In this document: one piece after another, positions 43,571 through 53,139 of the stretch
How positions within the stretch are numbered: position 1 is the stretch's first letter
Layout of the letters: each line of letters begins with the position of its first letter
NCBI GenBank assembly: GCA_015057505.1
Contig: SVEG01000003.1
Location: 62,001 to 126,000 of the forward strand
Reading direction: 5' to 3'
DNA: 64,000 nt
Origin: Lachnospiraceae bacterium
GTDB lineage: Bacteria; Bacillota; Clostridia; Lachnospirales; Lachnospiraceae
Notes under the pieces: generated by a model
Seen by the model: the letters and a program-made list of their open reading frames with translations, nothing else
Database searches by the model: none
What the model was told of the DNA's origin: nothing
Translations under genes and position numbers: made by a program

Positions 43571-43948
43571 TTAATTCTCCTCCTCGAATAAAACAGTTAA
43601 CATTTCCTGTACTTCCTCCAAAGTAATGCCTCCAAGCTTTGCGGAGACGATTGCTTTTGAAAGATGTTCTTCAGTTTGGCGAAGGTGCTCTTCGCGCAAA
43701 AATTCTAAGTTTTTCTCGGCAACAAAGCTGCCTTTGCCGACCACGGTTACAATGAACTTGTCGCGTTCAAGGTCTTCGTAAGCACGCTTGGTCGTAATAA
43801 CGCTTATGTGGAGCTCTTTGGCAAGTACACGCATCGACGGAAGCAGAGTTCCCGGAGCAAGCTCACCGCTTAGTATGGCATTTTTGATCTGCGCTGTAAT
43901 CTGCTCGTAAATCGGTTGCTCGCTGGAATTGCTTATAAAAATGTTCAT
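43571..43948 (-). CDS. GntR-family (YtrA-type) transcriptional regulator
   Basis: From the ATG at 43948, behind AGGAG, the protein has 125 aa: a GntR winged helix (QPIYEQITAQIKNAILSGELAPGTLLPSMR, ELHISVITTKRAYEDLE) and a short helical tail instead of a large ligand domain, which defines the YtrA subfamily. Such regulators repress their own ABC-exporter operon and respond to cell-envelope stress. A perfect 21-bp palindrome lies just upstream and is its probable operator. Confidence 0.93.
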   Translation of the reverse strand: MNIFISNSSEQPIYEQITAQIKNAILSGELAPGTLLPSMRVLAKELHISVITTKRAYEDLERDKFIVTVVGKGSFVAEKNLEFLREEHLRQTEEHLSKAIVSAKLGGITLEEVQEMLTVLFEEEN

Positions 43949-43983
43949 ATTTTGTTTCTCCTGTTGTGCACAAAAGTTATAAG

Positions 43984-44033
43984 TGTATATACCGTATATA
44001 CACACTTATATCACTATGCATTGTATATGTCAA
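43984..44033 (-). promoter_or_regulatory. Promoter and palindromic operator of the GntR-ABC operon
   Basis: On the minus strand, TTGACA (44033-44028) and TATAAG (44010-44005) are 17 bases apart with TGA before the -10. Just downstream lies GTGTATATAC-C-GTATATACAC (43984-44004), a perfect palindrome covering the start site, as expected for repression by the YtrA-type protein. Confidence 0.8.
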
Positions 44034-44086
44034 GAGTTTTTTTACAAAACTTTCATAATTGTGAAGTTTTTTTAACAATATCAATA

Positions 44087-44115
44087 TTGATTTCTGGGGA
44101 GACTATACTTATAAT
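44087..44115 (+). promoter_or_regulatory. Sigma-A promoter of ftsH
   Basis: TTGATT (44087-44092) and TATAAT (44110-44115) are spaced by 17 bases; a leader of about 75 bases precedes ftsH. Confidence 0.75.
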
Positions 44116-44197
44116 AAAAGTATATTGTTCGAATAAATACAATAATTTAATTATATTTAATAGTAGAGTAGTTTTCTTTGCTATATAGGAGGACTTA

Positions 44198-46156
44198 ATG
44201 GATAAAAAGGGAAAGAATAAAACGCCCCGTAATACGCAATTTATAATTATTGCTATAGTAGCAGGCCTTGTTATGCTTTTGGCAATAAGTATGTTTAACA
44301 CGTGGCTTGATAATGCAACAACTAAAGAGATTTCGTATAATCAGTTTATAGAGAAGCTTGAAGCGGGTGAAATCGGTGTTGTATATAAGCAGGCTGACAG
44401 ACTTGTAGTTAAGCCTAAGAATCAGATAAGTACACTTTTTGAGCTTGTATACTATACAGGTATTATGGAGGATGAGACATCACTCCAACAGCGTCTTGAT
44501 GCAGCTAATGAAGCGCATGGTGTGGAGTATGGCGCAGAAATACCGGATTCGGGATCGGTGCTTTTGGATTTTTTGCTTGTGTGGGTACTTCCGATGGTAC
44601 TTCTGTATCTTGTGCTCGGACTTTTAATGAGACGTTCATCTAAAGGTGGCGGAATTATGGGTGTAGGCAAGTCCAATGCCAAGATATACGGACAGAAGGA
44701 GACGGGTGTTACATTTAAGGATGTGGCAGGTCAGGATGAAGCGAAGGAATCCATGACGGAGATCGTTGATTTCCTTCATAATCCCGGCAAGTATGCCAAG
44801 ATTGGTGCTAAGCTTCCGAAAGGTGCGCTTCTTGTCGGACCGCCCGGAACAGGTAAGACTTTGCTTGCCAAGGCTGTAGCGGGTGAAGCGAAAGTTCCGT
44901 TTTTCTCACTTTCAGGTTCTGATTTTGTAGAGATGTTTGTAGGTGTTGGTGCGTCACGAGTGAGGGATTTATTTAAAAATGCACAGGCATCGGCACCATG
45001 TATTATTTTTATTGATGAGATTGATGCTATCGGTAAGTCAAGAGATTCACGTTACGGCGGTGGGAATGACGAGCGTGAGCAGACACTTAATCAGTTGCTT
45101 GCGGAGATGGATGGATTTGACACTTCCAAGGGTATTTTTATTCTTGCGGCGACGAACAGGCCTGACGTGCTTGATAAGGCACTTCTCAGACCGGGACGTT
45201 TTGATAGAAGAATCATTGTTGATAAGCCTGATTTAAAGGGGCGTGTGGATATACTTAAGGTTCATTCCAAGGATGTACTTATGGATGACACCGTAGATTT
45301 GGAAGAGATTGCACTTGCAACTTCCGGTGCGGTAGGTTCCGATCTTGCCAATATGATTAACGAAGCCGCGATTCTTGCTGTAAAACAGGGTAGAAATGTA
45401 GTGTCACAGGCCGATTTGTTTGAGTCTGTTGAGGTCGTAATCGCAGGTAAAGAAAAGAAGGACAGAATTCTCGGCAAAGAAGAGAAGAAGACAGTTGCTT
45501 ATCATGAGGTCGGTCATGCACTTGTTACGGCACTTTTAAAGGATGCGGAGCCTGTTCAGAAAATCACAATCGTTCCGCGTACTATGGGGTCACTCGGTTA
45601 TGTAATGCAGGTACCCGAGGAAGAGAAGTACCTTATGACAAAAGATGAACTTATGGCACGTCTTGTTACGCTGCTTGGCGGGCGTGCGGCAGAGGAGACG
45701 GTATTTTCAACGGTAACTACAGGTGCAGCCAACGATATCGAGAAGGCGACACAGCTTGCAAGGGCGATGATTACGCAGTACGGTATGTCTGAAAAATTCG
45801 GACTTATGAGCCTTGAAAGCATTGAGAACAGATATCTTGACGGACGAGCGGTTATGAACTGCGGTGAGGCGACTGCTGCAGAGATAGATAAAGAAGTATC
45901 GGAACTTCTTAAGGAATGCCATGAGAAAGCTAAGTCATTACTTGAGGAGAACAGAGAGGTTCTTGATAAAATCGCAGAGTTCCTTATTGAGAAGGAGACA
46001 ATTACAGGTAAGGAATTCATGAAGATATTCCGTGAGGTAAAGGGAATTCCGGAACTTGAGGAAGCGGAGACAGAGGATGTTGTTATGTCAGAGCCGGCTG
46101 TAGCAGAGGAAGAAGAGTCGGTGGCTACAGAAGAAGCTGCGACAGAAGAAATATAG
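44198..46156 (+). CDS. ftsH: ATP-dependent zinc metalloprotease FtsH
   Basis: FtsH is a membrane-bound hexameric AAA protease that degrades damaged membrane proteins and short-lived regulators. In 652 aa: first helix at about 12-33, an extracytoplasmic domain, second helix at about 113-134, AAA domain with Walker A GPPGTGKT near 214, Walker [16 protein letters not shown] region [20 protein letters not shown], and the protease domain with zinc site HEVGH near 435. The C-terminal tail is acidic. It is monocistronic, divergent from the GntR operon. TAGGAGGAC precedes the ATG. Confidence 0.97.
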   Translation: MDKKGKNKTPRNTQFIIIAIVAGLVMLLAISMFNTWLDNATTKEISYNQFIEKLEAGEIGVVYKQADRLVVKPKNQISTLFELVYYTGIMEDETSLQQRLDAANEAHGVEYGAEIPDSGSVLLDFLLVWVLPMVLLYLVLGLLMRRSSKGGGIMGVGKSNAKIYGQKETGVTFKDVAGQDEAKESMTEIVDFLHNPGKYAKIGAKLPKGALLVGPPGTGKTLLAKAVAGEAKVPFFSLSGSDFVEMFVGVGASRVRDLFKNAQASAPCIIFIDEIDAIGKSRDSRYGGGNDEREQTLNQLLAEMDGFDTSKGIFILAATNRPDVLDKALLRPGRFDRRIIVDKPDLKGRVDILKVHSKDVLMDDTVDLEEIALATSGAVGSDLANMINEAAILAVKQGRNVVSQADLFESVEVVIAGKEKKDRILGKEEKKTVAYHEVGHALVTALLKDAEPVQKITIVPRTMGSLGYVMQVPEEEKYLMTKDELMARLVTLLGGRAAEETVFSTVTTGAANDIEKATQLARAMITQYGMSEKFGLMSLESIENRYLDGRAVMNCGEATAAEIDKEVSELLKECHEKAKSLLEENREVLDKIAEFLIEKETITGKEFMKIFREVKGIPELEEAETEDVVMSEPAVAEEEESVATEEAATEEI

Positions 46157-46163
46157 CAAAAAC

Positions 46164-46190
46164 AAAGGGTGTCGTGCTTACCGACACCCT
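46164..46190. terminator. Terminator between ftsH and a convergent small gene
   Basis: AAGGGTGTCG and CGACACCCTT form a 10-bp stem around a short loop. The T-rich tail is better on the minus strand, so it may mainly serve the minus-strand gene. Confidence 0.65.
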
Positions 46191-46207
46191 TAAATATTGC
46201 CCAAAAT

Positions 46208-46498
46208 CTAAATCTCGCGGAAACGACCGTAAAACTTATGCTTACCGCAAACGTGGCGTTCACCGTCGCCTTCCGTAATGATGTAATCACCCTCACCTAT
46301 AAAAGAGCGTCCTCTTTTGGTGGTGATATAGGGACAAACAATAGTACCGTCTTCACGTTCAATCTTGACTAAAAGGTCAGTTGTAAACCATCCGTGCGTG
46401 ATTATGTCAGTCCATGTCTCAAAACCGTCTTCCATTCCCATACCTGGTTCGTACTGTTCAGCGTGTACTTCAAAAGAAATTCGTTCGTATAATTTCAT
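46208..46498 (-). CDS. Small conserved-looking protein of unknown function
   Basis: The 96-aa protein has no membrane segment. It shows a beta-rich pattern with VKIEREDGTIVCPYITTKRGRS and GEGDYIITEGDGERHVCGKHKFYGRF. The GDYII and final KF-x-x-x-F pattern reminds me of small phage- or element-borne proteins, but I cannot name the family. The ATG lies behind AAGGAGGTGTCCCC. It is a single gene convergent with ftsH. Confidence 0.65.
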   Translation of the reverse strand: MKLYERISFEVHAEQYEPGMGMEDGFETWTDIITHGWFTTDLLVKIEREDGTIVCPYITTKRGRSFIGEGDYIITEGDGERHVCGKHKFYGRFREI

Positions 46499-46681
46499 GG
46501 GGACACCTCCTTTATTAATGATGTAAAAAGCTTCTTTTTACAATTTAAGTATAACATATTTTGGCTTAAATGAAAAGAAATAATGTGAAATATATATGAA
46601 AATGAAAAATAAGTCTTTTGCTTATGGAAATTTTGTGGTATACTTGTCCTTGGTTTATGAAATTCTACGTTGGAGGTTGTT

Positions 46682-47569
46682 ATGAAGAACGAAAATACAA
46701 AGTCAGTGCGCGAAAGAAAAGCGGCTGCAAGAAAGAAAGCAGAATTAAAGAAAAACCTTAAATATGTTGCTATTGTTGCCATTCCGGTGATTTTGATTGC
46801 ACTTGTTATTTTAGCGGCAGTTATCGGTAAGAAGTCATCAACAATCGAGATTAATTACGGTGCGGGTCTTGATGAAAACGGTAAGATTGCAAATGTTAAC
46901 GTTAGTGATTACGTGCAGCTTTGCGATTTTTCCAATATTGTTTTCCAGGAGCCTGAAGTTACTATGACTGATGAAGAGTGGGAAGCACATGTTACAGAGA
47001 TTTTGAAGGCTGCTGAGCTTGATGCTCTTACAGATGAGTATATTGCAGAGAATTACGGCGAGCATGCTAAGACTGTTGCAGAGTACGAGGCATATATCAA
47101 AAATCTTGCGAAAGAAGAGAATATTAAGACAGGAGTTCTTGATTATTTGCTTGAGAACAGTACAGTGGCTTCAATTCCTGCGAAGTATTTGGATGTTGTA
47201 GAAGAGAATTATGATATGCAGTACAAGGCAGAGTACAATTATTATAACAATATGTACTACCAGTTCCTTGGAGACTACAATTGGAAATCACATCTTGATT
47301 ATTATGAGATGAGCAGATCAGAATACAAAGCAATGGTAAAGAAATCTGCAACAGACTCTGCAAAACAGAATCTCGTATTGCAGGCAGCATTTGAGAAGCT
47401 TGGTTTTCAGCTTACAGATGAAGATGTGAAGACAGCTATTATTGAGTCGGGCTACACAGAGGCTGATATGGATACAGCTATTGAGAATTACGGAATGCCG
47501 TACTGGAAGCAGTTTGCAATCACATATAAGGTTGTAACTGAGATTGCCAAAACAGTAAGAGTTAATTAA
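46682..47569 (+). CDS. Trigger-factor/SurA-like membrane-anchored protein
   Basis: The 295-aa protein begins with a highly basic cytosolic stretch (VRERKAAARKKAELKKN), then one membrane helix (about 25-45), so most of it lies outside the cell. The outer part is all-helical and resembles the C-terminal chaperone domain of trigger factor and SurA (EEWEAHVTEILKAA, NLVLQAAFEKLGFQLTDEDVKTAI). A folding helper for exported proteins is inferred. No PPIase (FKBP or parvulin) domain is visible. ATG 46682 follows GGAGGT; an extended -10 TGGTATACT lies at 46636-46644. Confidence 0.7.
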   Translation: MKNENTKSVRERKAAARKKAELKKNLKYVAIVAIPVILIALVILAAVIGKKSSTIEINYGAGLDENGKIANVNVSDYVQLCDFSNIVFQEPEVTMTDEEWEAHVTEILKAAELDALTDEYIAENYGEHAKTVAEYEAYIKNLAKEENIKTGVLDYLLENSTVASIPAKYLDVVEENYDMQYKAEYNYYNNMYYQFLGDYNWKSHLDYYEMSRSEYKAMVKKSATDSAKQNLVLQAAFEKLGFQLTDEDVKTAIIESGYTEADMDTAIENYGMPYWKQFAITYKVVTEIAKTVRVN

Positions 47570-47580
47570 ATACATTTATG

Positions 47581-47612
47581 ATATAAGCACCTTGTGAGGT
47601 GCTTATATTTTT
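47581..47612 (+). terminator. Terminator after the trigger-factor-like gene
   Basis: ATATAAGCACCT and AGGTGCTTATAT form a perfect 12-bp stem around TGTG, followed by TTTTTG. Confidence 0.92.
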
Positions 47613-47645
47613 GTGGAAAACAGGCACTTGAAGTACAAAAGTAGC

Positions 47646-47674
47646 TTGATTATTGGACTTGCATTCGGTATACT
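47646..47674 (+). promoter_or_regulatory. Sigma-A promoter before a methyltransferase gene
   Basis: TTGATT (47646-47651) and TATACT (47669-47674) are spaced by 17 bases, 29 bases before the gene. Confidence 0.65.
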
Positions 47675-47702
47675 GATACTTATATGGATTGAGGTGATTT
47701 AG

Positions 47703-48461
47703 ATGGACTTTGGAGCATATACGGATTTTGCATGTGTATATGATATGTTTATGGACAATATTCCTTATGAGGAATGGTGTGAATATATAGTCATGCTCCT
47801 TCGGGAATATGGTGTAAAGGATGGACTTTTGCTTGATCTTGGTTGTGGTACCGGAACCTTGACGGAGATGCTTGCGGATAAAGGTTACGATATGATAGGT
47901 GTGGATAATTCCGAAGAGATGCTTGCTGTGGCCATGGAGAAAAGAGCCGAATCGGGCAGAGATATTTTGTATCTTCTTCAGGATATGAGAGAGTTTGAAT
48001 TGTACGGTACAGTAAAGGCAATTATCAGTATTTGTGACTCGATTAACTATATTTTGGAACCGGAAGAACTGTTAAAGGTTTTTAAACTGGTAAATAATTA
48101 TCTTGATCCAGGTGGGGTATTTATTTTTGATTGCAATACAGAGTATAAGTATACGGAGCTTCTTGGAGATCAGACTATTGCGGAGGACAGAGAAGAGAGT
48201 AGCTTTATCTGGGATAATTATTATGATGAAGAAGAACGGATTAATGAATACAGGCTGTCACTTTTTATAAAAGAGACGGAGGATTTATATAGAAAACATA
48301 CGGAGTATCATTATCAGCGTTGCTATTCCGTAGAGGAGATTACAAAGCTTATTGAAGCCTCGGGAATGAAGCTTTTGGCAGTTTATGATGCGATGACTAA
48401 AGAACCGCCGACAGCTGAGAGCGAGCGTATTTATTTCATTGCACAGGAACAGGGCAAATAA
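47703..48461 (+). CDS. Class I SAM-dependent methyltransferase
   Basis: The 252-aa protein starts FGAYTDFACVYDMFMDNIPYEEW and has motif I LLLDLGCGTGTLTE near residue 41, GVDNSEEML as the acidic loop and LYLLQDMREFEL. This is the small-molecule methyltransferase type seen throughout Firmicutes. The DFACVYD and IPYEEW pattern is shared by YodH/YqeM-like proteins. The substrate is unknown. It lies 11 bases before hslO, so they are likely co-transcribed. GAGGTGATTTAG precedes the ATG. Confidence 0.9.
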   Translation: MDFGAYTDFACVYDMFMDNIPYEEWCEYIVMLLREYGVKDGLLLDLGCGTGTLTEMLADKGYDMIGVDNSEEMLAVAMEKRAESGRDILYLLQDMREFELYGTVKAIISICDSINYILEPEELLKVFKLVNNYLDPGGVFIFDCNTEYKYTELLGDQTIAEDREESSFIWDNYYDEEERINEYRLSLFIKETEDLYRKHTEYHYQRCYSVEEITKLIEASGMKLLAVYDAMTKEPPTAESERIYFIAQEQGK

Positions 48462-48472
48462 AGGAGGATTTT

Positions 48473-49354
48473 ATGGCAGATTATATAGTTAGGGCGACTG
48501 CCGCCAACAAACAGATAAGGGCATTTGCGGCTACAACAAGGGAGCTTGTTGAGTACGCAAGAACAATACACAATACAAGTCCGGTGGCTACAGCGGCGCT
48601 TGGCAGACTTCTTACGGGTGGTGCCATGATGGGCAGTATGATGAAGGGTGAAAAGGATGTGCTTACAGTACAGATGAAGGGTGACGGCCCTATTGAGGGT
48701 ATTATCGTTACTGCCGATTCCAAGGCTAATGTTAAGGGATATCCGGGTAATCCGAATGTAATTATTCCGCCTAATTATGCGGGTAAGCTTGATGTTGGGG
48801 CAGCCATTGGTTACGGTAACTTGTTTGTCAGTAAGGATTTGGGACTTAAAGAGCCGTACAACAGTCAACTACCGCTTACTACAAGCGAGGTTGCAGAGGA
48901 TTTGACGTATTATTTTGCTAAATCTGAGCAGGTTCCTTCGGCGGTGGCACTTGGTGTGCTTATGGAGAAGGATAATACGGTTAAGCAGGCAGGAGGATTT
49001 ATTGTGCAGCTCATGCCTTTTGCGGAAGAAAAGGTAATTGACGCACTTGAGCAGAATATTGCCAAAATCACATCCGTGACCAACTATCTTGAGAAAGGAT
49101 ATACACCTGAGATGCTTCTTGAGGAAGTTCTTGGTGATTTGGGTGTTGAATTCCTTGATAAGATTCCTACAAAGTTTCATTGTGACTGCTCAAAGCATAA
49201 GGTATCAAAGGCATTAATAGGTGTCGGCAAGAAGGGGCTTCAGGAAATGATTGACGAAAAGCAACCTATTGAAGTTAATTGCCATTTTTGTAATACACAT
49301 TATGTTTTTGATACAGAAGAACTTAAAAAGCTTTTAAAGGCTGCGGTGAAGTAA
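48473..49354 (+). CDS. hslO: Redox-regulated chaperone Hsp33
   Basis: Hsp33 is a cytosolic holdase activated by oxidative stress through release of zinc and disulfide formation. The 293-aa protein has the N-terminal AAVAL-type domain (IVRATAANKQIRAFAATT, GRLLTGGAMMGSMMKG) and the C-terminal redox switch: C-x-C (CDCS, about residue 238) and C-x2-C (CHFC, about residue 271), all four zinc ligands present. AAAGGAGG precedes the ATG. Confidence 0.97.
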   Translation: MADYIVRATAANKQIRAFAATTRELVEYARTIHNTSPVATAALGRLLTGGAMMGSMMKGEKDVLTVQMKGDGPIEGIIVTADSKANVKGYPGNPNVIIPPNYAGKLDVGAAIGYGNLFVSKDLGLKEPYNSQLPLTTSEVAEDLTYYFAKSEQVPSAVALGVLMEKDNTVKQAGGFIVQLMPFAEEKVIDALEQNIAKITSVTNYLEKGYTPEMLLEEVLGDLGVEFLDKIPTKFHCDCSKHKVSKALIGVGKKGLQEMIDEKQPIEVNCHFCNTHYVFDTEELKKLLKAAVK

Positions 49355-49381
49355 AAGGGTAATATACTTTAGGAGGATTAT

Positions 49382-50299
49382 ATGTTAAATTTGACATCTT
49401 TTTTTACGGCAATTGACGGAACACCTCAAGTTCCGATGATGAGTATGATTTGTATGGCCACGACACTTGCTCTTGCAGTTGTGCCACCTGTTTTTGCAAT
49501 AAGACATGCAAAGAAAAAGTATCGGGGAAGTCTTAAGTCTATATTGTTCGGACTGGCTATGTATGTGATTTTTGAATTTATTATATTATCGGTAGTGACG
49601 GCGGCATGGAAAAACATGGAGGCAGTAAGCTCCAATAAGGTACTCATGGCTTTTTTGGAAGCTTTTCTTACAGGGTTTACCGGTATATTTGCGAGGGTCA
49701 TAATGATACTTGCACTTGCAAAGAGCAGACTTATGGATAATAGTAACAGCATTGGTAATGCGACAATTGCGGGAGTGGGTTATACGCTTTATAGGACATT
49801 TCTGATAATGATAATAGTGGGACAAAGATTTGTGCTTGCGCTTACGATTAATATGTTTGGAGCAGGTAACCTTTCCAGTGAGATGCAGGGAGAGGAAATG
49901 GAGGGATTAGCCGATATTTATGAGGCGTTTCTTACTACTCCGGCATATATTTTCCTCATTGACGGTATAAAATATTTGATGGTGCTTGTGATAAGTGTTT
50001 CATTAGCTGTAATAATTTATGCAGTATATAATAAAAAAGCGCACCGTTTACTTTTGGCTTTTGCATTGCTGATAAATGTTCTTTTTGAATTGCCGTTTGC
50101 ACTTAATTATTATGATGTGGCGTTTGAAAATGAGCTTGTAATGTTACTTGTCGCAGCATTGTTTACAGTATGGATGGCACTTCTTGCGTATAAAACGAAG
50201 AATGTTTCTCTTAAGGAAGAAGTAAGGGAAAGAGAGACAGAGATTAGAAATGCTAAAAAACAGGCATTCCCTGATTTTAATGCCAATATCAAAAAATGA
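49382..50299 (+). CDS. Polytopic membrane protein, possibly YhfC-like
   Basis: The 305-aa protein has seven to eight hydrophobic helices (MMSMICMATTLALAVVPPVF, SILFGLAMYVIFEFIIL, FLIDGIKYLMVLVISVSLAVII) and a charged C-terminal tail (LKEEVREREETEIR type). Its layout recalls YhfC-family (DUF2324) proteins, but I cannot see the His/Glu motifs expected of an intramembrane metalloprotease, so I do not assign activity. It starts 27 bases after hslO behind AGGAGG and is followed 15 bases later by a glycosidase gene. Confidence 0.6.
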   Translation: MLNLTSFFTAIDGTPQVPMMSMICMATTLALAVVPPVFAIRHAKKKYRGSLKSILFGLAMYVIFEFIILSVVTAAWKNMEAVSSNKVLMAFLEAFLTGFTGIFARVIMILALAKSRLMDNSNSIGNATIAGVGYTLYRTFLIMIIVGQRFVLALTINMFGAGNLSSEMQGEEMEGLADIYEAFLTTPAYIFLIDGIKYLMVLVISVSLAVIIYAVYNKKAHRLLLAFALLINVLFELPFALNYYDVAFENELVMLLVAALFTVWMALLAYKTKNVSLKEEVRERETEIRNAKKQAFPDFNANIKK

Positions 50300-50314
50300 T
50301 TAAGGGGGACGAGT

Positions 50315-53125
50315 ATGAGAACAGAACAGCAGAATTTCGGAATAGATTGGAAATATTACAGAGGTGACGTAAAGGTAGCAGAAGGTTGTGGTGTCGGTAG
50401 CGAGGAAGACGGATGGTCATACGTTAACATACCGCATTGTACACGCTATATTACGCCTGATAAGTTTCATGCATATGAGGGTGTAAGCTGGTATAAGAAA
50501 AGCTTTGTGCCTATGGAGGAATTTAGAAATAAGAGAGTATTTTTACAGTTTGATGCAATAATGCAGAGCGCAACAGTATATCTTAACGGCAAAGAGCTTA
50601 AACATCATGTCGGAGGTTATATGGGTTTTGTTGTTGACCTCACAGAATATCTTGAGTTCGACAAGGAGAATGTACTTGCAGTTAGAAGTGATTCTAACGG
50701 AAGTCCCGATTTTGCGCCTACAGCCAATAAGGGTATTGATTTCCAGTATCACGGAGGAATTTATCGTCCGGTGCATTTGTACGCCACGGATGAAGTATAT
50801 ATAACAAATGAGCTTGCAGAGGACGAAGTGGCCGGCGGCGGTGTTTTTGTTACCAATAAGCAAATTGATTTTTATGGAAAAAAGGCAGAGGTTTTACTCC
50901 GTGTTCATGTAAGAAATTCTGGTAATAAGTCATTCTGCGGAAAAGTGATTGCAGAAATTACGGGTAAGCAGAAAAAGGAGCCGTTGCCGGAATTATTGTC
51001 GATTGCGGTGGCGCAGTCGTCGGTTTTGCTTGAAGCAGGGACTGCAGGTTATGTTGAGCTACAGGTAAGCCTTGCAGATGTTAAACTTTGGAGTCTTGAG
51101 AATCCCTATTTATACAATATTACGGTTAAGCTTTATGATGAAGAGGAGCAGAAGGATGAGGTTTCTCTGCGCTATGGAATCCGTACGATTGAGTGGCAAA
51201 AAGAGGGCCTTTTTATTAACGGCAAAAAACAGAAGTCACTGCATGGGGTAAATTATCATCAGGATATATTTGGGCTTGGTAATGCCATGACAAAGGAAGC
51301 AATTTATGAAGATGTAAGACTTATTAAAAATGCAGGTATCAGATTCATCAGGTGTTCGCATTATCCGCATAGTCCATATTTTTATGAGGCATGTGATGAA
51401 ATGGGGCTTGTTTGCCTTAATTCCATTACAGGCTGGCAGGTGTATGTTGACAGTGAGAAGTTTAAATTTAATACCATATTTGAGCTTAGGCAGCTTATAA
51501 GAAGAGATAGGAATCATCCGTGCGTTGTTGCGTGGGAAAGCAGTATAAATGAAGCCGGCTTTACACATGAGTGGGGACAGGCAGCACATGATGCAGCGCA
51601 TGAGGAATATCCGGGTGAGTCATGTTATACTGCAGCTTGGAGAAATGGTGGAGACGGTGCTTATCCTGATATTTATCTTTGCGCCGCACAGCATGGTTCC
51701 AAGGTTTACGCAAAACAGACAAAGAAGCCTGTTATTATAAGCGAGTATGGCGATTGGAATTTTGGCGGAACGAAGTCTACGAGCAGACAGGAACGTGGAG
51801 ATGGAGATAATGCTATGCTTCTTCACTGTAACAACCTTGAAGAGTCATATGTTGATAATGAGAAACAGATGGCGGCAGAGGAAGTGGCGGCAGACGCATA
51901 TTGGGATTTTACAGACTATTCGCCGTTCAGTTCTGAGCCTACGGTTATAAAGTGTGGTCTTGTAGATATGTATCGTATTCCTAAGCACGGCTATTATTTT
52001 TATAAGAGCCAAGACAAGGACGTTATGGTGTATATAGCAAATACATGGACGAAGGATTCGCCTAAGGAGATACGTATATACAGTAATTGCAGTGAGGTTG
52101 AACTGTTTTTAAACGGTATATCCGTAGGAAGAAAAACACCTTCCGTATACAATCATACTGATAATCCAAGACAGGAGAGCGGTCTTGGATATGAGGATAG
52201 CAGGGATTATGGTTATGAACCAATTATTCATCCGCCGTTTTTCTTTAAGCTTGATAAATTTGAGCCGGGTGAGTTAAAAGCAGTGGGCTATATTAACGGT
52301 AAAAAAGCAACGGAGCATACAGTAAGAACGCCTAAGGAGCCTGTGGCTATAAGGTTTAGAAGAGCTGATAACAGGGTGCTTACGGGTGACGGCGTTGATG
52401 CAACTCTGGTATATGCAGAACTTATTGATGATAATACAACGGTGGTTCCCTTGAATGATGTAAGGCTTAATGTAGCGATTGAGGGATCGGCGTCTCTTGT
52501 GGGGCCCACTGAGGTAACAACTGTAGGCGGAATTGCATCTTTTTGGATAAGAGGATCAAGACTTGGCACGGGTATGGCACAGATCGTTGTAAAATCTGTG
52601 GATATGGCACTTGAAGGCAGATTTAAGATTAGTGTTAAAAGTCTTGAACTTCCTAAAGAACCGGAGAAATTTTCATGGTGGGAAGATGTTGAAAGAGCAA
52701 AAATAGTTGTTACGGATATCGCACGTGAAAAACCGGCATATGCGTCAAGTTGTGCTGCTGATTGTACAGCTGAATTCGGTAACAGCGGTAATCCGGGACT
52801 TTGGTGGAAGGCCGCAAAAAATACGGCAGGTGAGTGGTGGATGGTTGATACCGGAGCACTTCATCAGTTAAGTTCAGTGAATATCGTGTGGCCGAAAGAG
52901 CATGCATATCAGTATATAATTGAGAGTAGTAGGGATGCATTTGCAGAGAATCCTGAATGGACCATACTCATGGGTAAGAGTGATAATGTTATTCCATCTA
53001 TTAATACCAATGATGAGATTAACAATGTCGGAAGATATGTAAGGATTACCTTGACAGGTAATGTGGATGATGAGAATCCGGTAAGCTTCAACATGTTTTC
53101 TGTATATGGTAATGTTTTGGGATAA
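50315..53125 (+). CDS. Glycoside hydrolase family 2 (beta-galactosidase-like)
   Basis: The 936-aa enzyme has the GH2 order: sugar-binding jelly roll (VFLQFDAIMQSATVYLNG), immunoglobulin-like domain, then the TIM barrel with HGVNYHQDIFGLG and IRFIRCSHYPHSPYFYEACDEMGL. The acid/base Glu is in SINEAG (about residue 411) and the nucleophile Glu in ISEYGDWN (about 476). C-terminal Ig-like domains follow (about 650-780), and a discoidin-like module ends the protein (RYVRITLTG). No signal peptide is present, so it acts on imported sugars. Beta-galactosidase is most likely, but beta-glucuronidase or mannosidase cannot be excluded. AAGGGGGAC precedes the ATG. Confidence 0.88.
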   Translation: MRTEQQNFGIDWKYYRGDVKVAEGCGVGSEEDGWSYVNIPHCTRYITPDKFHAYEGVSWYKKSFVPMEEFRNKRVFLQFDAIMQSATVYLNGKELKHHVGGYMGFVVDLTEYLEFDKENVLAVRSDSNGSPDFAPTANKGIDFQYHGGIYRPVHLYATDEVYITNELAEDEVAGGGVFVTNKQIDFYGKKAEVLLRVHVRNSGNKSFCGKVIAEITGKQKKEPLPELLSIAVAQSSVLLEAGTAGYVELQVSLADVKLWSLENPYLYNITVKLYDEEEQKDEVSLRYGIRTIEWQKEGLFINGKKQKSLHGVNYHQDIFGLGNAMTKEAIYEDVRLIKNAGIRFIRCSHYPHSPYFYEACDEMGLVCLNSITGWQVYVDSEKFKFNTIFELRQLIRRDRNHPCVVAWESSINEAGFTHEWGQAAHDAAHEEYPGESCYTAAWRNGGDGAYPDIYLCAAQHGSKVYAKQTKKPVIISEYGDWNFGGTKSTSRQERGDGDNAMLLHCNNLEESYVDNEKQMAAEEVAADAYWDFTDYSPFSSEPTVIKCGLVDMYRIPKHGYYFYKSQDKDVMVYIANTWTKDSPKEIRIYSNCSEVELFLNGISVGRKTPSVYNHTDNPRQESGLGYEDSRDYGYEPIIHPPFFFKLDKFEPGELKAVGYINGKKATEHTVRTPKEPVAIRFRRADNRVLTGDGVDATLVYAELIDDNTTVVPLNDVRLNVAIEGSASLVGPTEVTTVGGIASFWIRGSRLGTGMAQIVVKSVDMALEGRFKISVKSLELPKEPEKFSWWEDVERAKIVVTDIAREKPAYASSCAADCTAEFGNSGNPGLWWKAAKNTAGEWWMVDTGALHQLSSVNIVWPKEHAYQYIIESSRDAFAENPEWTILMGKSDNVIPSINTNDEINNVGRYVRITLTGNVDDENPVSFNMFSVYGNVLG

Positions 53126-53139
53126 GGAGGCAAGGTGTA

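Noticed and set aside
45598-46296. A 232-codon open frame on the minus strand across the end of ftsH
   Set aside because: It is Ser-rich, antisense to the FtsH protease domain, and lacks a ribosome binding site; it is a shadow of the plus-strand codon use.
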